DNA of 64,000 nucleotides, taken from the NCBI GenBank assembly GCA_036583965.1, contig JAZBQD010000015.1, forward strand, positions 86,988,809 to 87,052,808. Direction: 5' to 3'. The translations under genes were made by a program, and so were the position numbers. Shown here piece by piece: positions 1-13,587 of the stretch. The stretch is from Prunella strophiata. Its lineage: Eukaryota > Chordata > Aves > Passeriformes > Prunellidae. The notes under the pieces were generated by a model. It saw nothing but the letters and a program-made list of their open reading frames with translations. It ran no database searches and was not told the DNA's origin. Positions within the stretch are counted from its first letter, which is position 1; each line of letters starts with the position of its first letter.

Positions 1-22
1 TTTTTTTGTAATTTATTTATTG
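1..22 (-). terminator. Possible minus-strand polyadenylation signal at window edge
   Basis: Read on the minus strand, two overlapping AATAAA hexamers (positions 21-16 and 17-12) are followed by a run of A (7-1). This could be the 3' end of a minus-strand transcript or the tail of a retrocopy. In mammals the gene upstream of HIVEP1 is ADTRP, on the opposite strand, so a minus-strand 3' end would suit that order. However, I recognise no ADTRP coding segment to the right. AT-rich DNA gives such hexamers by chance. Confidence 0.25.
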
Positions 23-3000
23 GTAAACTGAGATCCCAGACTGCACTGAAAAGACATATATTGCTCCAAACAGTACCTGTCTTGGTAGCAAGATACTAAG
101 TGGATTAAATATGTAATGTTTCCCGAAGGAAAGAGTGTGCTTGTAACAAATACAACTCTTAAACCTGACATTTCTGCAGGATAAAGGAAGACAAACAGTT
201 CCCATTAGCTTTCCTCCCTTCAACACTACATGTCACTGTGAATGGAGGTTCACAAGTAATTAGATACCTTAAGGAGGAGGTGAAGTTCCCAGAGAATATT
301 GATTTTTAAGAAGTGAACCTACTTCCTTGCTTACTTTGTTCAATACAGATTTCTCCTTTTCTGTCTGCAGAAAACCTTGCTGGGAGCATATTTTCACTTG
401 CCTTGCCCATACTGATGCAAGCTGGGTGCCACAGCAGAGAGGTCCAAGTCTTATGCAAGTGCTTGCTCTAAGTATGGGCTGCAGAGCTGGGCTTCTCATT
501 GTGAAACTGCATCCAGAAAATCAGAATTTGGAAGGAAATGGAGAACGGGGCTGCCATATTTATAAACACCTACAGACAGATTTTAGACAAGCTGGAACCC
601 CTTGTCATTGGGTGTCTCAAGAATAATATTGTTAATTAATTTTATTATTTAAACAATTTAAATGGTTTAAATGAAACCCATGGGAAATCTGTGCTCCCTG
701 TGTTTGGGTTGAAGGAACAGATTGTGCCTCAGTTTCCTTTGGTGGGGAATTCCTTCAAGGGGGACCCATTTCTGCTCTTCTTTTGGGGAAGAAGACTGTC
801 CACTTTGTTGTAACTGCTGGAGGTAAACAAATTAATAACATGAAAAAAGACAGCAAGAAATCAACACCTACACCAGAAAGGACAACATATACATGCAGTC
901 AAACTGAGGATTTGTTCCAGAGGTGAAGAGATGAAAAAAGCCATACAAGTTCTGTTTCTTTGTTTTGTAAGCCGTATTTTCTGATAAGTGTCATTTAAAG
1001 TCTATGCTTATTCTGTTCTAATCTTCTTCCAGTAAAATAAATAGTAAAAATAAGCATTTTTTAACCCATCTTTGTGGCACCAGCTTTTTGATATTTAAAG
1101 AGAAGTGAGTTTAAAGTAATCATCTTGTACAAGGGAGAAGTTTTATTGTCTCAATCATGTCTTAGAGCCTTCGTTTCAGAAATATTACTCTGCAGCATTC
1201 TCCTGTGTCTCCTGCAGATATTAATAACCCTGTGTTGCTCAGACCGGACTATCAAGTGAATTTACCAAACTAACTGTGGAGTAGAATAATTGAATCCTCC
1301 TCACAGTCGAGTATCTTATCATCCACACGCAGCAGGTAAGTTGGGCAACTGCTGTAAAAACTGCAGCCGTGTGCGTGTGCTTAATGGTGATAAACAGAAG
1401 TAATTTCTGTGCAAAAACATCTGATGCAGCGTTCCCTCATCTACAGAGCTTCTCCATCCCCAGTTTATTTTCCTGCCCACCTTAAATCACCAGGTATTTT
1501 TACTGGTGAGCTCAGCTAACCCCAATTGTTGTAGCTTTGCTACCTGCAGTGTGAGCACCTCTAAGCCAAGAGAGCCAGGTAACTGTGTGGGTGTCCATGA
1601 GGAAAAGACACTCACCACGGTCTAAGCATGTCAGCAGCACCAAAAAGGGAAGGTCAGTGTGTGAATGGACCTTTCCCAAGAAGCTGTCACAGCAGCAGCA
1701 GCACCCAGACACCGTGTGACTTTGTGCCGATGCTGTGCCCTGATCTCCTTTCTCACCGCCTTCCTGCACAACTGCAGCCATTGGTTTTGTAGTGAATTGT
1801 CTTCTTGGAAGTGACAGACCAGGAAATTCTGATTGAAACACCCACTTATCAGGCTCTTCTCAGTTACATGCAGTCTGCATCAATCAGTAAAGCTGTGCTA
1901 TGAAAACTCATTTCGCTTTGTGGAGGATTTTGATATTGCAAAATCTGGTTTTGTTTCAAATTGGAATGAAACCTAAATTCCAACATTTTTCCATGAAAGG
2001 GAAAACCCTTGGGTCACTACATTTCTGGCAGGCTGCTGAACAAGGGAGGGTGCTGGAAACCCTCAGTCTCTCATCCAAGGGCTTTCCATGTGACTGGCAG
2101 GACTGGGACCAGTGAGCCTGAAAACTACAGGGTCTCCCATTTTCCCAGGCAGCTGCAAGGCTGCAAATTGGTGATTCAATTAATCATTCCCCAGCATTCC
2201 ACATGGTGATCTCTGGAGAGCTTGGTGTTGTAGCCCTTCTCTCCCTTCTCCTTGTGTGACTTGTTCCAGTCTGCTGCATCCCTTTGCTTCATGACTTTGG
2301 ATTTCTCAAAGGATTCCCAAAGTGCAGACCCTCTCTGAGCATCCCCTTATGAGAACTGGGACCTTGGTATTCAGTCAGTCTTGGTATTGAGCAGGAGTTT
2401 TGGAGCTGAGTGCCAAGTTTATGAGCAAAACCTTTGTAGCTGATTTGCCTCTGGTGCCAATTCAGATCTTTAGTCAGAGTGAACTTGACCTCCCTGTAAT
2501 GGCTTGCTCCCACTGATGCAGATCCTGAGACTGGTCTCAGGTCTCAGCAACTCTCTGATGGCTTAATCAAACTCTTTCCCAGAGCACCAGCTCTGTGGAT
2601 ATTCTGGCAGGCCACCTCCTCGGGGACACATGATAGCTGAAGTGAATATTGCAGCATTTGCATGAGGTTTCCAACCACATCCCAATCCTCCCCCTTACAG
2701 CTCCCTCAACACTATTTTAGGCAGCACAAGAGAAATACAGATCTAGGCAAAACAATAACATGTCTGTGTGCCACACCATGCCTCAGTTTTCTAATCATGC
2801 TGAACATTTTTGAGAGATTTCTGGAGTCTTGCTCTCAGAAATGCAGAACTTCTTATCTCTGGACCTGACCCTACATCATGGACCAATAGTTTTCCTCTCC
2901 CTTTTGGGAGCCCTAACCCCTTCTTTCTTCCAACATTAATAACAGTCAAAATGATGCCTCTTTGCACTATTTTCTTTATCATATCTATTGCATATCTTTA

Positions 3001-4938
3001 CCATATCTATTGCACTGTCTAAATCTGTTGAAAGTGACAGTGACCTATCTAATCCCTTACCAAAGACAGAGCTTCACCTCTCTTTCACCTACAGCATGTG
3101 GATTTCATCCATCCAAGCACAAGTCCCAGGAAAGATCTCTCAAAACAAGAGGGTCACACAGCATCAACATCTGGACATTTTCTGTAATCAGTCCCTTCAG
3201 AGGATTTAGTGTGGATGAGTCAGCTTTCTGCAATGGGCAGAAAACACTTCCTTCAGACAGTTTCTGACCACTTGTGATTCACTCAGAGAATGGGAGGGCC
3301 AAGCTGAAGCGACTGGAAGAGCAAACAGGGTTTCTAAGGATGTGAGAGCTGGCAACCATTCTCAGCTGTTCATCTACCTGAGGACAGGAGATGCTGCATC
3401 CAACTACTGTGTGAACACAGACTCATTCTACACCTACCTCAAGAGCCAAACCATGCTTTTAAGAGCCTTGTCTGAACATCTTCAACTCCACCTGAAGTCA
3501 AGGAGGATCAATGCTGTTTAACATTTCTGAAAAACAGGCCTAACATGCACTGGGTTATGTTGATGTTCAGCCAGGGGCTTAAACAATACACTCCTTTTGC
3601 TCCCTCTGGAGCATTGGGCCAGCCTGTGTTCTTGCAACAACACAGAACAGTACTGAGATTTTATATGGTATTTGCAAAGTGACAGACATTTGATGGAAAC
3701 CTCCATTTGTAGGTCTGGATACAGGTCTGCTTTTGTGATTTTTTTGTTTGTTCTGTTGCTTAATTTGTTTTGGTTTTGTTTAGGTTAGGGGTTTGTTTGT
3801 TTGTTTGTTTGTTGGACCATCGAGAAACTTTCTATGTTGGACTATCTAGAAACTTTCTGGAGGATACCAGAGAGTTTAGCTTGTTTACCCTGTCAAAACC
3901 AATGCTGTGACAGATTATGGGAGTGGTGTATAAATACTGGGTAAAACAGTGGGAAGATCACTGACATGAAAAGACTAGGTTAGTTAAGAAAAGTTCAAGC
4001 TGGCAGCGAGGTGTTTCTGAACAGTATCTTTTTAGAGGAATTAATAGAAAGAATTGCCTTACCCCTTCCTTCCTTGGCCCTTCCTTTTAAAGACAGGGAT
4101 TTGTTATTTACATGAATTCAGATGCTGTGAGTTCTGCAAGGCACAGCAGGGAACAATAATCAGACACACAGAAAATCTTCCCAGCTCTAAGGTCCTGGAA
4201 GTATCCTTTCCACAAGGGTCTGGGCTATGGAACTGACAGAAAGCTGCTGGAAAAGGAATGTTATTTGAACTTAAGCCTGCTCATGGTGAATTCATTTGAA
4301 AATTCAAGCAGATGACTTCAGGGAAATTATTATTATGTTGCTTGTTTAGCTGCAGCTGTGATTTCCTTTTTGCATAGTGTAGACAGGGTTTTACTGAATG
4401 TTTCCCAGCACCTTCTGTGGTAATTGACAGCTATATGTAAACCCAGCCTATTGTTTCAGATAGCACAACATCTTAATTGCAGGTTTCAGATTAGAAATTT
4501 ATTGAAAAATGAATAGACAAATAAAGCACTAAAGTATTTAGAATTTATTTCACTCATTCATTTTTTATATGCACTCTTGGGGATATTCTCCTTCTGCCAC
4601 ATGCATGTGAACTCAATTGTTGTTTAATGGAAGCTTTGTGAAAATGCTGAAGAAAAACCATATTTCTCTGAAATTCAAGTAGTACTTTGATATCAGGTTG
4701 TATCATATGGGCATAAGAGAGACTTTCTGTCCAAAGGAATATTGTCTGTCTTATTTCCTTTGCCCGTTATCTTTAGAGATTATTTATTTTTAATAAGGCA
4801 ATGGCATCAAAAAATTGCAGAGCTAGATTGTGCTGCCTACGCAGAATGCTGTGTAGGAGTCTAATGACTGTTTTTCCTCAAAAAAAATCCCACAAGTATG
4901 CAAACTGCCCCCAGCTGACCCTGCTAGGATGAAGGCTG
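23..4938. other. Apparent intergenic DNA, no recognised gene
   Basis: Only short chance reading frames (about 110 codons or fewer) occur, with no family signature. Small-scale features are a 13-bp direct repeat with 22-bp spacing (2980-2992 and 3002-3014) and the TTTG microsatellite with its adjoining duplication near 3.8 kb. Phrases like the MIR tail (CTCAGTTTCC near 730; CTCAGTTTTC near 2783) are too short to call. An unrecognised non-coding RNA cannot be excluded. Confidence 0.5.
3791..3861. repeat. TTTG microsatellite plus two-copy 25-bp tandem repeat
   Basis: GTTT units run from 3791 to 3813. Directly adjoining are two 25-bp copies (3812-3836 and 3837-3861), both beginning TTGGAC and sharing GAAACTTTCT. 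They differ at only a few positions, so the duplication is fairly recent. No coding or mobile-element meaning is apparent. Confidence 0.8.
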
Positions 4939-5215
4939 AATCATAGAATCATTTAAGCTGGAAAAAACCTTTAAGATCATTGAGCTCAGCCATTCACCCA
5001 GTACTAGGTGAGTCCACCACTAAACCATGCCCTCAGGTGCCACATCTACACTTCTTTTAAATATCTCCAGGGCTGGTGACTCAACCACTTCCCTGGGCAA
5101 GGTTCTAATGTCCAATCTAAACCTCCTCTGACACAAATTGAGGCCATTTCCTATTGTCCTATTGCTTGGTACTTGTGACAAACTGACTCCCACTCTCTAC
5201 AACCTCCTTTCAGTT
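4939..5215 (-). mobile_element. CR1 LINE, 3' end fragment (minus strand)
   Basis: The stretch starts with AATCATAGAATCATTTAAGC, the reverse complement of the CR1 terminal octamers. It continues through familiar CR1 phrases: CACCACTAAACCATG, TGCCACATCTACAC, GGTGACTCAACCACTTCCCT, TCCAATCTAAACCTCC and TTGAGGCCATTTCCT. Compared with the remembered consensus, a segment after CCCTGGGCA is missing, so the copy has an internal deletion. It is 5'-truncated and non-coding. Confidence 0.92.
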
Positions 5216-7221
5216 TGCAAAGACACATGAAACCTCTGCAGAAAGTTTGCTGTAGGAATGAGGAGGTGGAGGAGAAAGAAAAAATATTTGGATATAATGT
5301 CCCTTTCTCCATTAAGAGGATTCTTACAAAACAGGCTTGCATAGAGGATTGAGGGACTTACACTTTTTAAATTGTAAAACAAAATCTGAAACACCATCAC
5401 TAATCCAGTAGACCAGCAATAATCAGAGAGCAAGGGAGTACTGTATGACACTGGAAAGGATTTTATGCAGATGATGTCATTCTTTCTTTGAATGAGTGCT
5501 ATTAATCTGCATCTGAAGCATAAAACCATGAGGTAATGGAATACATTAATTACTGCAAGCTGCCAGTGTCTCTAGGCCAGTGGTTACCAATGTTTTTGGA
5601 GCCAGCCTCTTAGCACTTTTCCTCCTGGCCCTTGTCCCCAGCAGATGACTTCCACCTTTGCCCATATCAGCTGAAATTTACCATTTCATCTTGCCAGACA
5701 GAGTTTGCTGCTCTCCTGTGTCCCAGGTCCCCATGCTCCTGCTGCTTTTTCTGACTGCCAGCTCCCAAGAACAAGGCCACAGACACCAGCAGAGTTTATT
5801 CACTTGGCCCCTTGCACACTACTGAGCCTCACCTTCAACGTGAACATACCTCCCTGGTGGGGAAGGGAAGTCCTGAATTGTTCTGCTAGCTCAGCAGGAG
5901 TGGTGCAGGGAATGTGAATGCAGAGGATCAGTGCAGTGTGTGTTCCATCACAAACGATGGAAGTGCATGAGAGCTCTCTGGTAGGAGCTCATTACCATGC
6001 ACTTCCAGGTCCTTGGCACTTGCTCAGGAGGGAACCTGGGGGGATTTTCAGAGCATTGTGTAAATGGCCTTGCAGAGCAAGCTACCAGCATTCCCAGAAT
6101 ATGTCCAGAACTAGTAAAATATTCGAAGGCAATAGCACTTCCATCTGTGTTTGGAGGGTTTTTTTCCTGGTTAGTTTCTTGGGGTGGGTTTTTTTGGTCT
6201 AATTAGATGTACATCCTTTGAAGCATATTTTGTAATGTCTAATGTAAGTACAGGTAGATAATTGATCCTGATACTCAATATAGGTTTTATAGTAATGTAT
6301 TAGAAGGATAAAGATAGTCCTGGCTATTTTTATAGTGGTGTAAGTGCCAGGTCTCTGACCCCAAGGTCTGGCCTGCCATTCCCTGAGGACTGGAGCTTCA
6401 GCTCTCAAGTTGTAAGCAATCAGGAGACTTTATTTGTGCAGCTGACATGCTAAGGTGCTTAAGGTGTCTGAGATCATGTCAAGGTGTGTGTAAGGACAGA
6501 GCCAGCAGCAGCTCCAACTCAGGCCTTGGGTTGAAGGGACAAAACTAGACTGAGTCCCCTTCTTTCCATCTTTGATAATCCATCCACATGCTACCAGCCA
6601 AGCAGTTGGGAGTTCCAAGAGAGAGGAGAAGCTGTGGAAGAGGAGTCTGGGAACCAGGGTTTAAGGGATAATGAGACAGAGGAAGCTAAAAGGAAGATGA
6701 CAAGATTGATAAGGAAAAGGAGGATGAGTATGGGAGCTGGGAGAGTAGAGCCAGAACTGGTTCAGCAAAGCGAGACTGGAAAATCAGAATGACAGTGGGA
6801 TAGGGGAAAGTAGTCAGGATAAGAACAGGAAGAAGACTGGAGCTGGATGAAGGGTCTAAAGAGGCACCCTGGTGGGATGAGAGACTTTTTAGGAGGAAGC
6901 TTTGGGGTTGAGCTGGGACTGTCTGGGCAAGGTGGCAAAGGCAGAGCATTCATCAGGGGCAGGAAGACTGTACAGCAAGGGGATGCTTGTGAAGCAGAAG
7001 GACTGAGGGGAGGAAGAGACTCAGGTAGGGCAAAGTGCAGCTTGGCAAAGAGCCTCAGACAGGGATTCAGAGCTCAGAGGAGGAAGGGAGGAAGGAAGGA
7101 AGGGATTCAGCTGACAAGGAGAAATGGATAGGGCTGAGGAGTGCCAAAGGAAAAGAATCAAGGCAGAAACATCATAGGGGAGTGGGACAGTCAGTGAAGC
7201 TCGGGAAGGAAGAGCAGAAGA
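5216..7221. other. Intergenic DNA, with a purine-biased stretch at 6.6-7.2 kb
   Basis: No gene is recognised. From about 6605 to 7215 the + strand is rich in A and G, with GGAA repeats near 7078-7106, and it leads directly into the CR1 copy at 7222. The reading frames here have low-complexity composition and look like chance. Near 5575 the phrase CCAGTGGTTACCAATG resembles the opening of some old dispersed repeats, but I cannot assign it. Confidence 0.45.
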
Positions 7222-8212
7222 GCATGTGTCTCAATGGACATCAGTGATAAATGCTCTCCCTCAGGGGTCTGTAGTGGGACCAGCAGTATTTCATAACTTC
7301 AGTAAAGACACAGACAAAGGGATTGAGAGCATACTCATCAAATTTGCAGAGGACATCAAGCTGAGTGGTGCAGCTGACACACCTGGAGGATGGGATGCCA
7401 TCCAGAGGGAGCTGGACATGCTTGAGAAGTGGCCCATGGAAATCTCATGAAGTTTAACAAGATAAAGAGCAAAGTCCTGCACGTGGGGTGGGACACCCCC
7501 TGATAGGTTGGGGGATGAACAGGTCAAGAGCAGCCCTGCTGAGGAGGACTTGGGGGTGCAGGTGGGTGAGAGGCTGGACATGAGCCAGAAATGTGTGCTT
7601 CCAGCCCAGAAAGCCAAATGTGTCCTGGGCTGCATCCAAAGCAGCATGGTCAGCAGGGCAAGGGAGGGGATTCTGCCCCTCTGCTCTGCTCTGGTGAGAT
7701 CCCACCAGGAACACTGCATCCAGCTCTGAGGTCCCCAGCAAAGGAAGGACATGGACCTGCTGGAGTGGATCCAGAGGAGGCCACCAGGATGATTAGAGGG
7801 TTGGAGTACCTCTCTTATGAGGAAAGGTTGAGAGAGTTGTGTTTATTCAGCCTAGAAAAGAGAAGGGTTCAGGATGACCTAATTGTGGTCTTCTAGTACT
7901 TGAAGGGAATGTACAAGAAAGATGGAGAGGGACTTTTTACAAGGGCATATAGTGGCAGGACAAGAGAGAATGGATTCAGATTGAAAGATCTGATATTAGG
8001 GAAAAATTCTTGACTGTGAGGGTTGTGGGGCATTGGAACAGGTTGCCCAGAGAAGCAGTGGCTGCCCCATCCCTGCAAGTGTTCAAGGCCAGGCTGCATG
8101 GGGCTCTGATCAGCCTGGTCCAGTGAAAGGTGTCCTTGCCCTTAGCAATGGGGTTGGAACCAGATAATCTGTAAGGTCATTTCATACCAAACAACTCTAT
8201 GATTCTATGACT
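7222..8212 (+). mobile_element. CR1 LINE, about 1-kb copy with ORF2 C-terminal remnant and 3' end
   Basis: The translation in successive frames follows the end of the CR1 ORF2 reverse transcriptase. LPQGSVVGP and KFAEDIKLSGAADTP lie in 7226-7450. A shift then leads to LMKFNK, followed by [18 protein letters not shown] and [16 protein letters not shown] in 7508-7729, and [20 protein letters not shown] with FSLEKRR in 7591-7896. In-frame stops near 7448, 7727 and 7894 plus frame shifts show it is dead. The 3' UTR ends with ACTCTATGATTCTATGACTC at about 8192-8211, the CR1 terminal octamers. It is 5'-truncated, as is normal for CR1, and the catalytic RT core is not in this copy. Confidence 0.95.
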
Positions 8213-11200
8213 CTGAGTGCCTCTTGCAGCATGTATTTCTTTGGTTCATACAGTGTCAGCAAACAGCACTGAAACCCACTGTGTTTGTGTTTGTGGTATA
8301 CATATTCACATACACAAACTGCACACCAGGTGAGAGCCTGTCAGATACACCAGGCAATGGTCAAACACTAACGAAAATTGTCCTTTAGTTAAAGTAGGCA
8401 ATGCCTTCAAGTATGCAGGCTCCTGTGTGCTGGGGTACTGAGAGAAAACAGAAGCACACTTTTGGGCTTTCAGTCTGTTTTTATAAGCTTAGGAAATAAC
8501 GGCCTTTTTTTTCTCCTTGTTAACGTTTAAAAATATCAAGTCCTTATTTTTTGGGCAATGCTAGAATTAAGGTTGTAAAATGCTCTCAGCCCCAAGACCT
8601 ATAATTTTAGCTGCATCATCATACATACTTTTCCCCTCAGGACACTTCTTTGCTGAAGACAGAGGACGGATCTGCTTTGGGATGTATCCAGGGTTCCCTT
8701 CCTTACTCTGCATAGAAATTGGCAAACGGGTATTGCATGAGACAAAGAACTGAGGATAGAGACTAGAGATTGTCAGAGTTGTATCTTGGTTCTGCTCTAA
8801 TTCCTATAAGATGTTAATCAAGCTTTGACAGTTTGACAGCTTATTTAACCAAGTGTGTTTCTTATGTACTGTATTCCAGATTTCAGGTGCTGATGCTTAT
8901 GTTTGCAGCAAAAGTTGACGTAAGTTGTTCCCTTGTCAAGTAAAGTGCTGTATAATGCTAAAGCTTCTGAAAGAAAAAAAAAATCAAACTGGGCATTTAA
9001 AATTAATGAACAAATGGGTATTTGTGATATTAGAGTGGCGGGTGTTATGGATATTAGTAATTCTGTCTCCACCACAGGGTTTGAGTGGCACCATTACTAA
9101 GGTTTGGTACCATGCCTTGAGCAAGATGGTAAAAAGGAATATTGAACAGGAGCTCATTAATGGTGCAATCACACACAATTTTCTGGCTGCAGCGGATCCT
9201 GTCTCACGGGTTGCTGACCTCTCAGGTCTGCTGGTACAAGAGCACATCTCACTGTTCTGCGGCTTTGCAAAAATGATCTGCCTCAGCGTGGGCTCTGCTT
9301 TGACTGCCATTTAAAAGCACACACACCCCCGTGCTGCCTCCCCAGAAAACTGGATCATTTGACAGAATTTGAGCTAGGAAATGACTACAGATGGAGCTGT
9401 GCTGGCAGATCAGAAAGTGTGATTATGTCCCTGGTAGAGAAGGGGTGATGAGCAGCTGGTGGTAGCGCCAGGGCAGTGACTCTTTCTTGGGACGAGCTGT
9501 AATCAAAACACACCTGATCCTGTTTCACTGGGGTCCCACCCTCAGCAACATGCAGGGCATGGGCTGGCCTTCATGCACAACAACACAATGTTGGGCTCCA
9601 GTACTCACTGCACAGGACTAAACTATGCTGCACAGGTGACATTTCTTATGGTGTTTCCCAACTGCTAAGTGGTGAACTTTACAGTGTGAAATGTATTCTG
9701 AGCACATTTTCATATGTCAGTACACATGGAAATACATGTTACATAAGGTATATGTGTGCCATGCATAAGTATGGAAATATATTTCTGCTACCTTTTCTTT
9801 GCTATGCACTAGGAAATACTCAAGGGGCAGATGAATCAGTCCTATGGCCCAGTCAAAATTACAATGAGTCTATCAAGCAGACCTCACAGAGAACATTTAA
9901 ATCCCATAGGTATTTCAGAGACACTTACTAACTTCTGGTGCTCCTTAAATATTAACAGCTGCTCTGGACTGTTGGATGAAAGATCATTTGGAAAGTGTTT
10001 TGTGCAGATCCATGACATAACGGTGTCTCAGTTGAAAAGGAATGATTCTTTTAATCAAATCATTGTGTAACATGTTTGATTCACCATGGAGTTGCTAAGT
10101 AGTGTGTCCCAAGTCTCTGCATTAGACACAAGGCACAACTGGGGTGGGGGGTGGTGGTGGGGGGAGTTGAAAAGGGAAATGTTTTTTAAACCATGCCCAT
10201 AACCTGACTTATGCCAGAAGTGGACAAAACAAGTTTCCTAACTGAAGGTGGAATCTGAAAGCTTCTTTGATTTGTGCCAACTTGTGGTCCCAAGAGCAGT
10301 TTGAAAGGAGAAGCAAACAGGCTGAGGGCAGCAACCAAGCATTGACTAGTGGTGAGGATGCCCTAGTCTTAATCCTCATGCCATCCTCCAAGAAGATAAA
10401 AGGATATATAAGGTGCTCTGCTAACTTCATATTAGCAAGTTAGGCAACTCCCCCAGAGTGAAACCAGATGGCTTTCAGGACATTTTGGTTTGTCTCTGCT
10501 ATTCCAAAAGACTGTAGTGAAGATACGTGGGCTGAGCTGGGAAACCTGCCCCTCTGCTCTGGTGTACCTTGAGTGATATTCATGTATGAAATGCATCTGT
10601 TTTGATTGAGAAGGATTTACCAATGGCAAGGAGGCTTGACATTGGCAGAACTATCATTCCCACCACCTGGTACAGTTTTCTGCACTGAAAGAAGGATTGA
10701 AAGGTAGTTACAGCTCAAGACCCATTTTATAGAAATTTAAAAGACAAAAGGTGCACCACTACAGTGACATGAGTGTTGTGCACAAGCCTTGAAATGCCTT
10801 ACAAGACACTTTACCACTTTTCCACACAAACCTTCCATGAGGGAACTAATTTCGCCTGTTGGGAGAAAAATAACCTATTCTTCTTTGAATGAGAAAAACT
10901 GAGTTTAAAAATGGAAATCATCTTCTGACAAACTGCACCACAGAGGTGGAGAAAGCTTCCTGTGGCACTCTTGATGTGATAACCTAGGATAAATGCCAGT
11001 TGGTTGAAGAAGCTGTCCACATGGTAACCATTCATGCTATGTACAAGTGATGCAATTGATTTTTGTAATCCCAGGCAAAAGTAGACTCTTCTGAAGCATT
11101 GTCAGCCTGTGAAAAGCTTCCAAAGACCAAAGCTGCTGCTGAAAAGCCAATGGTGTGGCCAGCTTCCAGCTTGGCATCTGCTGCTAATGTTCCATCTACC

Positions 11201-13530
11201 TAAAATTGCCATTATAACGTAGTTAGAAAAGGCGTTTTTCATTTCCTGCTCTGCACTGATGTGTAGAGTTAGTGTGTGCTGTTAGCAACTAAGTGCTGGT
11301 TTTCACTTCAGGAACAGATGCCTTTTATTGAAGGCTGGATGCTGGCAGCCCCTCCATAATTACAGAGATGGAAAAGGGTGCAAGAAGCTGCCTGGACTCA
11401 AATGTGCATATGCAACACTCTTTCTATCAAGTTTGGTTTTCTCTTTTCACTGTCCCCATCTTTGCTTTCTCAGATGTGAGGCTTCTCTTCTGACAAGAAC
11501 ACGCTCATTAAGTGAGAAGAGGAGCCCTCACTACATCTCTTCAGCACGTGAGAGTGCTCCTGGATGCAGGCAGCTGCAGTCCCTGCCCAAATCTTCCTTG
11601 TGTGAAATTGTTGGTTTAAGCCTTATGGGCTTCTCTGTAGTTTCTAAAATGTTTCAGACCTCCTCCATTAGGATGTGCTAAGCAGCTGCCAGTCTCTAAA
11701 GATCAGGGCATGATGGGCACTCGTGGTGGCCAGAGTTTAGTGTGAATCAGACGCATTTTCTCTGAAGCAATTTGAGAAGCTGAAACTGTCCTTGTCCTCT
11801 CCCTGGATAATCTCCTCCTGACGATGGTCGTGAATCATCCTTGAATAACTCTTCCATGGAGATGGTTTTGACATTCTGTTGAGTCATCTGTGCAATCTGG
11901 GAGGGTTTGCTGTGTGCTGGCTCCACACCTGCATTTTCCAGAACAGCCCAGTGGGAAATGGCCCGTGCAGTCGCTCACGGTGTCCTGCACACAGCACCAT
12001 GCACCGTTCTTGGTCATCCTCATCTCTTTTCAAAGGTAATGCAGCTTTTGCAGCATTCTTGCTTTCCAGGTTTTAGCTAAGCCAGGTCATAAGCACATGT
12101 TTACTGTGAGGCTGTCTCTGTTGGCTGAAGATAATGCCTCTGAGAGGTACTGGTGACTGTTCAAGTGCAGAGGTCTCCATTCCCACTGATCAGCCAGCAG
12201 GTGGAAATGTGTTTACATACACCATTTGCTTCTTTACAGAATGAACTCAATTATCTCAAACCACTGAAGAAGGCAGTCTGAACTAGCCCATGTGCAGTGG
12301 AGCAGCTCAAGGAGTGTCTACACAACCCCTTCTGCTGGCAGAGAAGGAGCGGTGAACTTCAGGTGGGAGTCTGACACACACAGTCACAGTGAAAAAGTAA
12401 CGTAAGAAGAAGACATTTATCCACAGCCTGGAAATCCATCTGACTTCAACATGGTCCATTTGAGGTAATGGTAGAACATGGACAAGATTTTAAATATTAA
12501 AAAATTTCAGCATAAACTAAATTAAAAACTAATTACACAAACTTGCAATGAAGAGGGAAGAATAAACATAATAACTGAACTCTATTAAGGGATTTGCATT
12601 TGTACAGGAACATTTGCAAAACTAAATGTTTTAAAAGTTGTTTCAGATAATTTGGCCAGGAATAATTATCACATAAAATCAGACTGTAAACACAGAGACA
12701 ACCAAATTAAGCTGAGACACGAGGTAAAGTAAGTTATTGATAAGAATCATTGTTTCATATTTTGTATACTTTTTTTTCAACAGCCTTGAAATGTCTCACT
12801 GCAGGATAATTGGAATATAATCTTGTTCCAGGAAATCCAGCACTTGCAAGCCCAGCCCTGTGTGTGTTTGCATTCAAGTCTATCTGCACACTGCTTGGAA
12901 TAACCTGACTGATGTGCCAGATACTCACTAGTATCTCCTAGAGAGCAGGGAGAAGGTAAGCAGCACTAATTTCTCAGTTGATTTTTAACTTAGGAAGGAG
13001 TACAGGTGTCACTAAAGACCATAAAAAATAGAGAGGATCTTGGAAAAGTTATCCCTGTGGAATGAAAAGATCAAAGGGAGAATCAATTTGGGGAAAACAG
13101 TCTAAAAGCGAGCACAATAGGTAGTAGTAGAATTACAAAGCAGTAATGCAAATTAAAAAATAAAAAAAAAAGAAAGAAAATATGTGGAAGGATGTTGGAA
13201 GTGCAGAACAATTCTTTCCAGATTTATAATGATTTGTAGACAAGCAAACTAGGAAGTTATTGAATAGATTTTAAAGCAGCCTGGATGCAAATTGGAATGC
13301 AGACCATATTATCTGCAGCTTGAAACTTTTGCCTAAAAGTACTTGCAATCCTTTTATTGCAGCTTTGTCTTTCTTTAACTTCCTAATGTTTGGTTGCTGT
13401 GTGACATCAGATAGATTTTTAGAGTCAAGGTCTCTTCTAAGCCTTAGAGGTTCTAAAATCATAAGCCAGGTGTTTGGAAATGCAGAGAGTGGGTTAAGAA
13501 ACAGAGAGTTAACATAGTGACATATAGGTT
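8213..13530. other. Apparent intergenic DNA, no recognised gene
   Basis: The longest open frame (8925-9314, plus strand, 129 codons) has no recognisable motif, and its antisense frame is equally open, so I treat both as chance. A G-rich tract at 10141-10165 (four or more G runs broken by T) could form a G-quadruplex. 13150-13182 is A-rich low complexity. Confidence 0.5.
10141..10165 (+). repeat. G-rich low-complexity tract, potential G-quadruplex
   Basis: Runs of three to six G are separated by single T or TGGT, giving at least four G runs in 25 bp on the + strand. No gene is nearby, so any role is unknown. Confidence 0.6.
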
Positions 13531-13587
13531 GTATATATATATAAATATAAATACATATATATATATATATGTATATACATGTGTGTA
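13531..13587. repeat. TA microsatellite
   Basis: Alternating TA tracts are interrupted by AAATATAAATAC and TGTATATACATG. This produces a repetitive frame (IYIYIY) within a minus-strand open frame at 13271-13708, which is not a gene. Confidence 0.95.

Noticed and set aside
7226..7896. Protein-like frames at 7.2-7.9 kb as a host gene
   Set aside because: The residues match the CR1 ORF2 C-terminus and the frames are broken by stops and shifts; this is a dead LINE. The antisense frame at 7291-7752 is its shadow.
8925..9314. 129-codon plus-strand frame preceded by an acceptor-like CCACCACAG
   Set aside because: No family match, the antisense strand is equally open, and no donor or neighbouring exon supports it.
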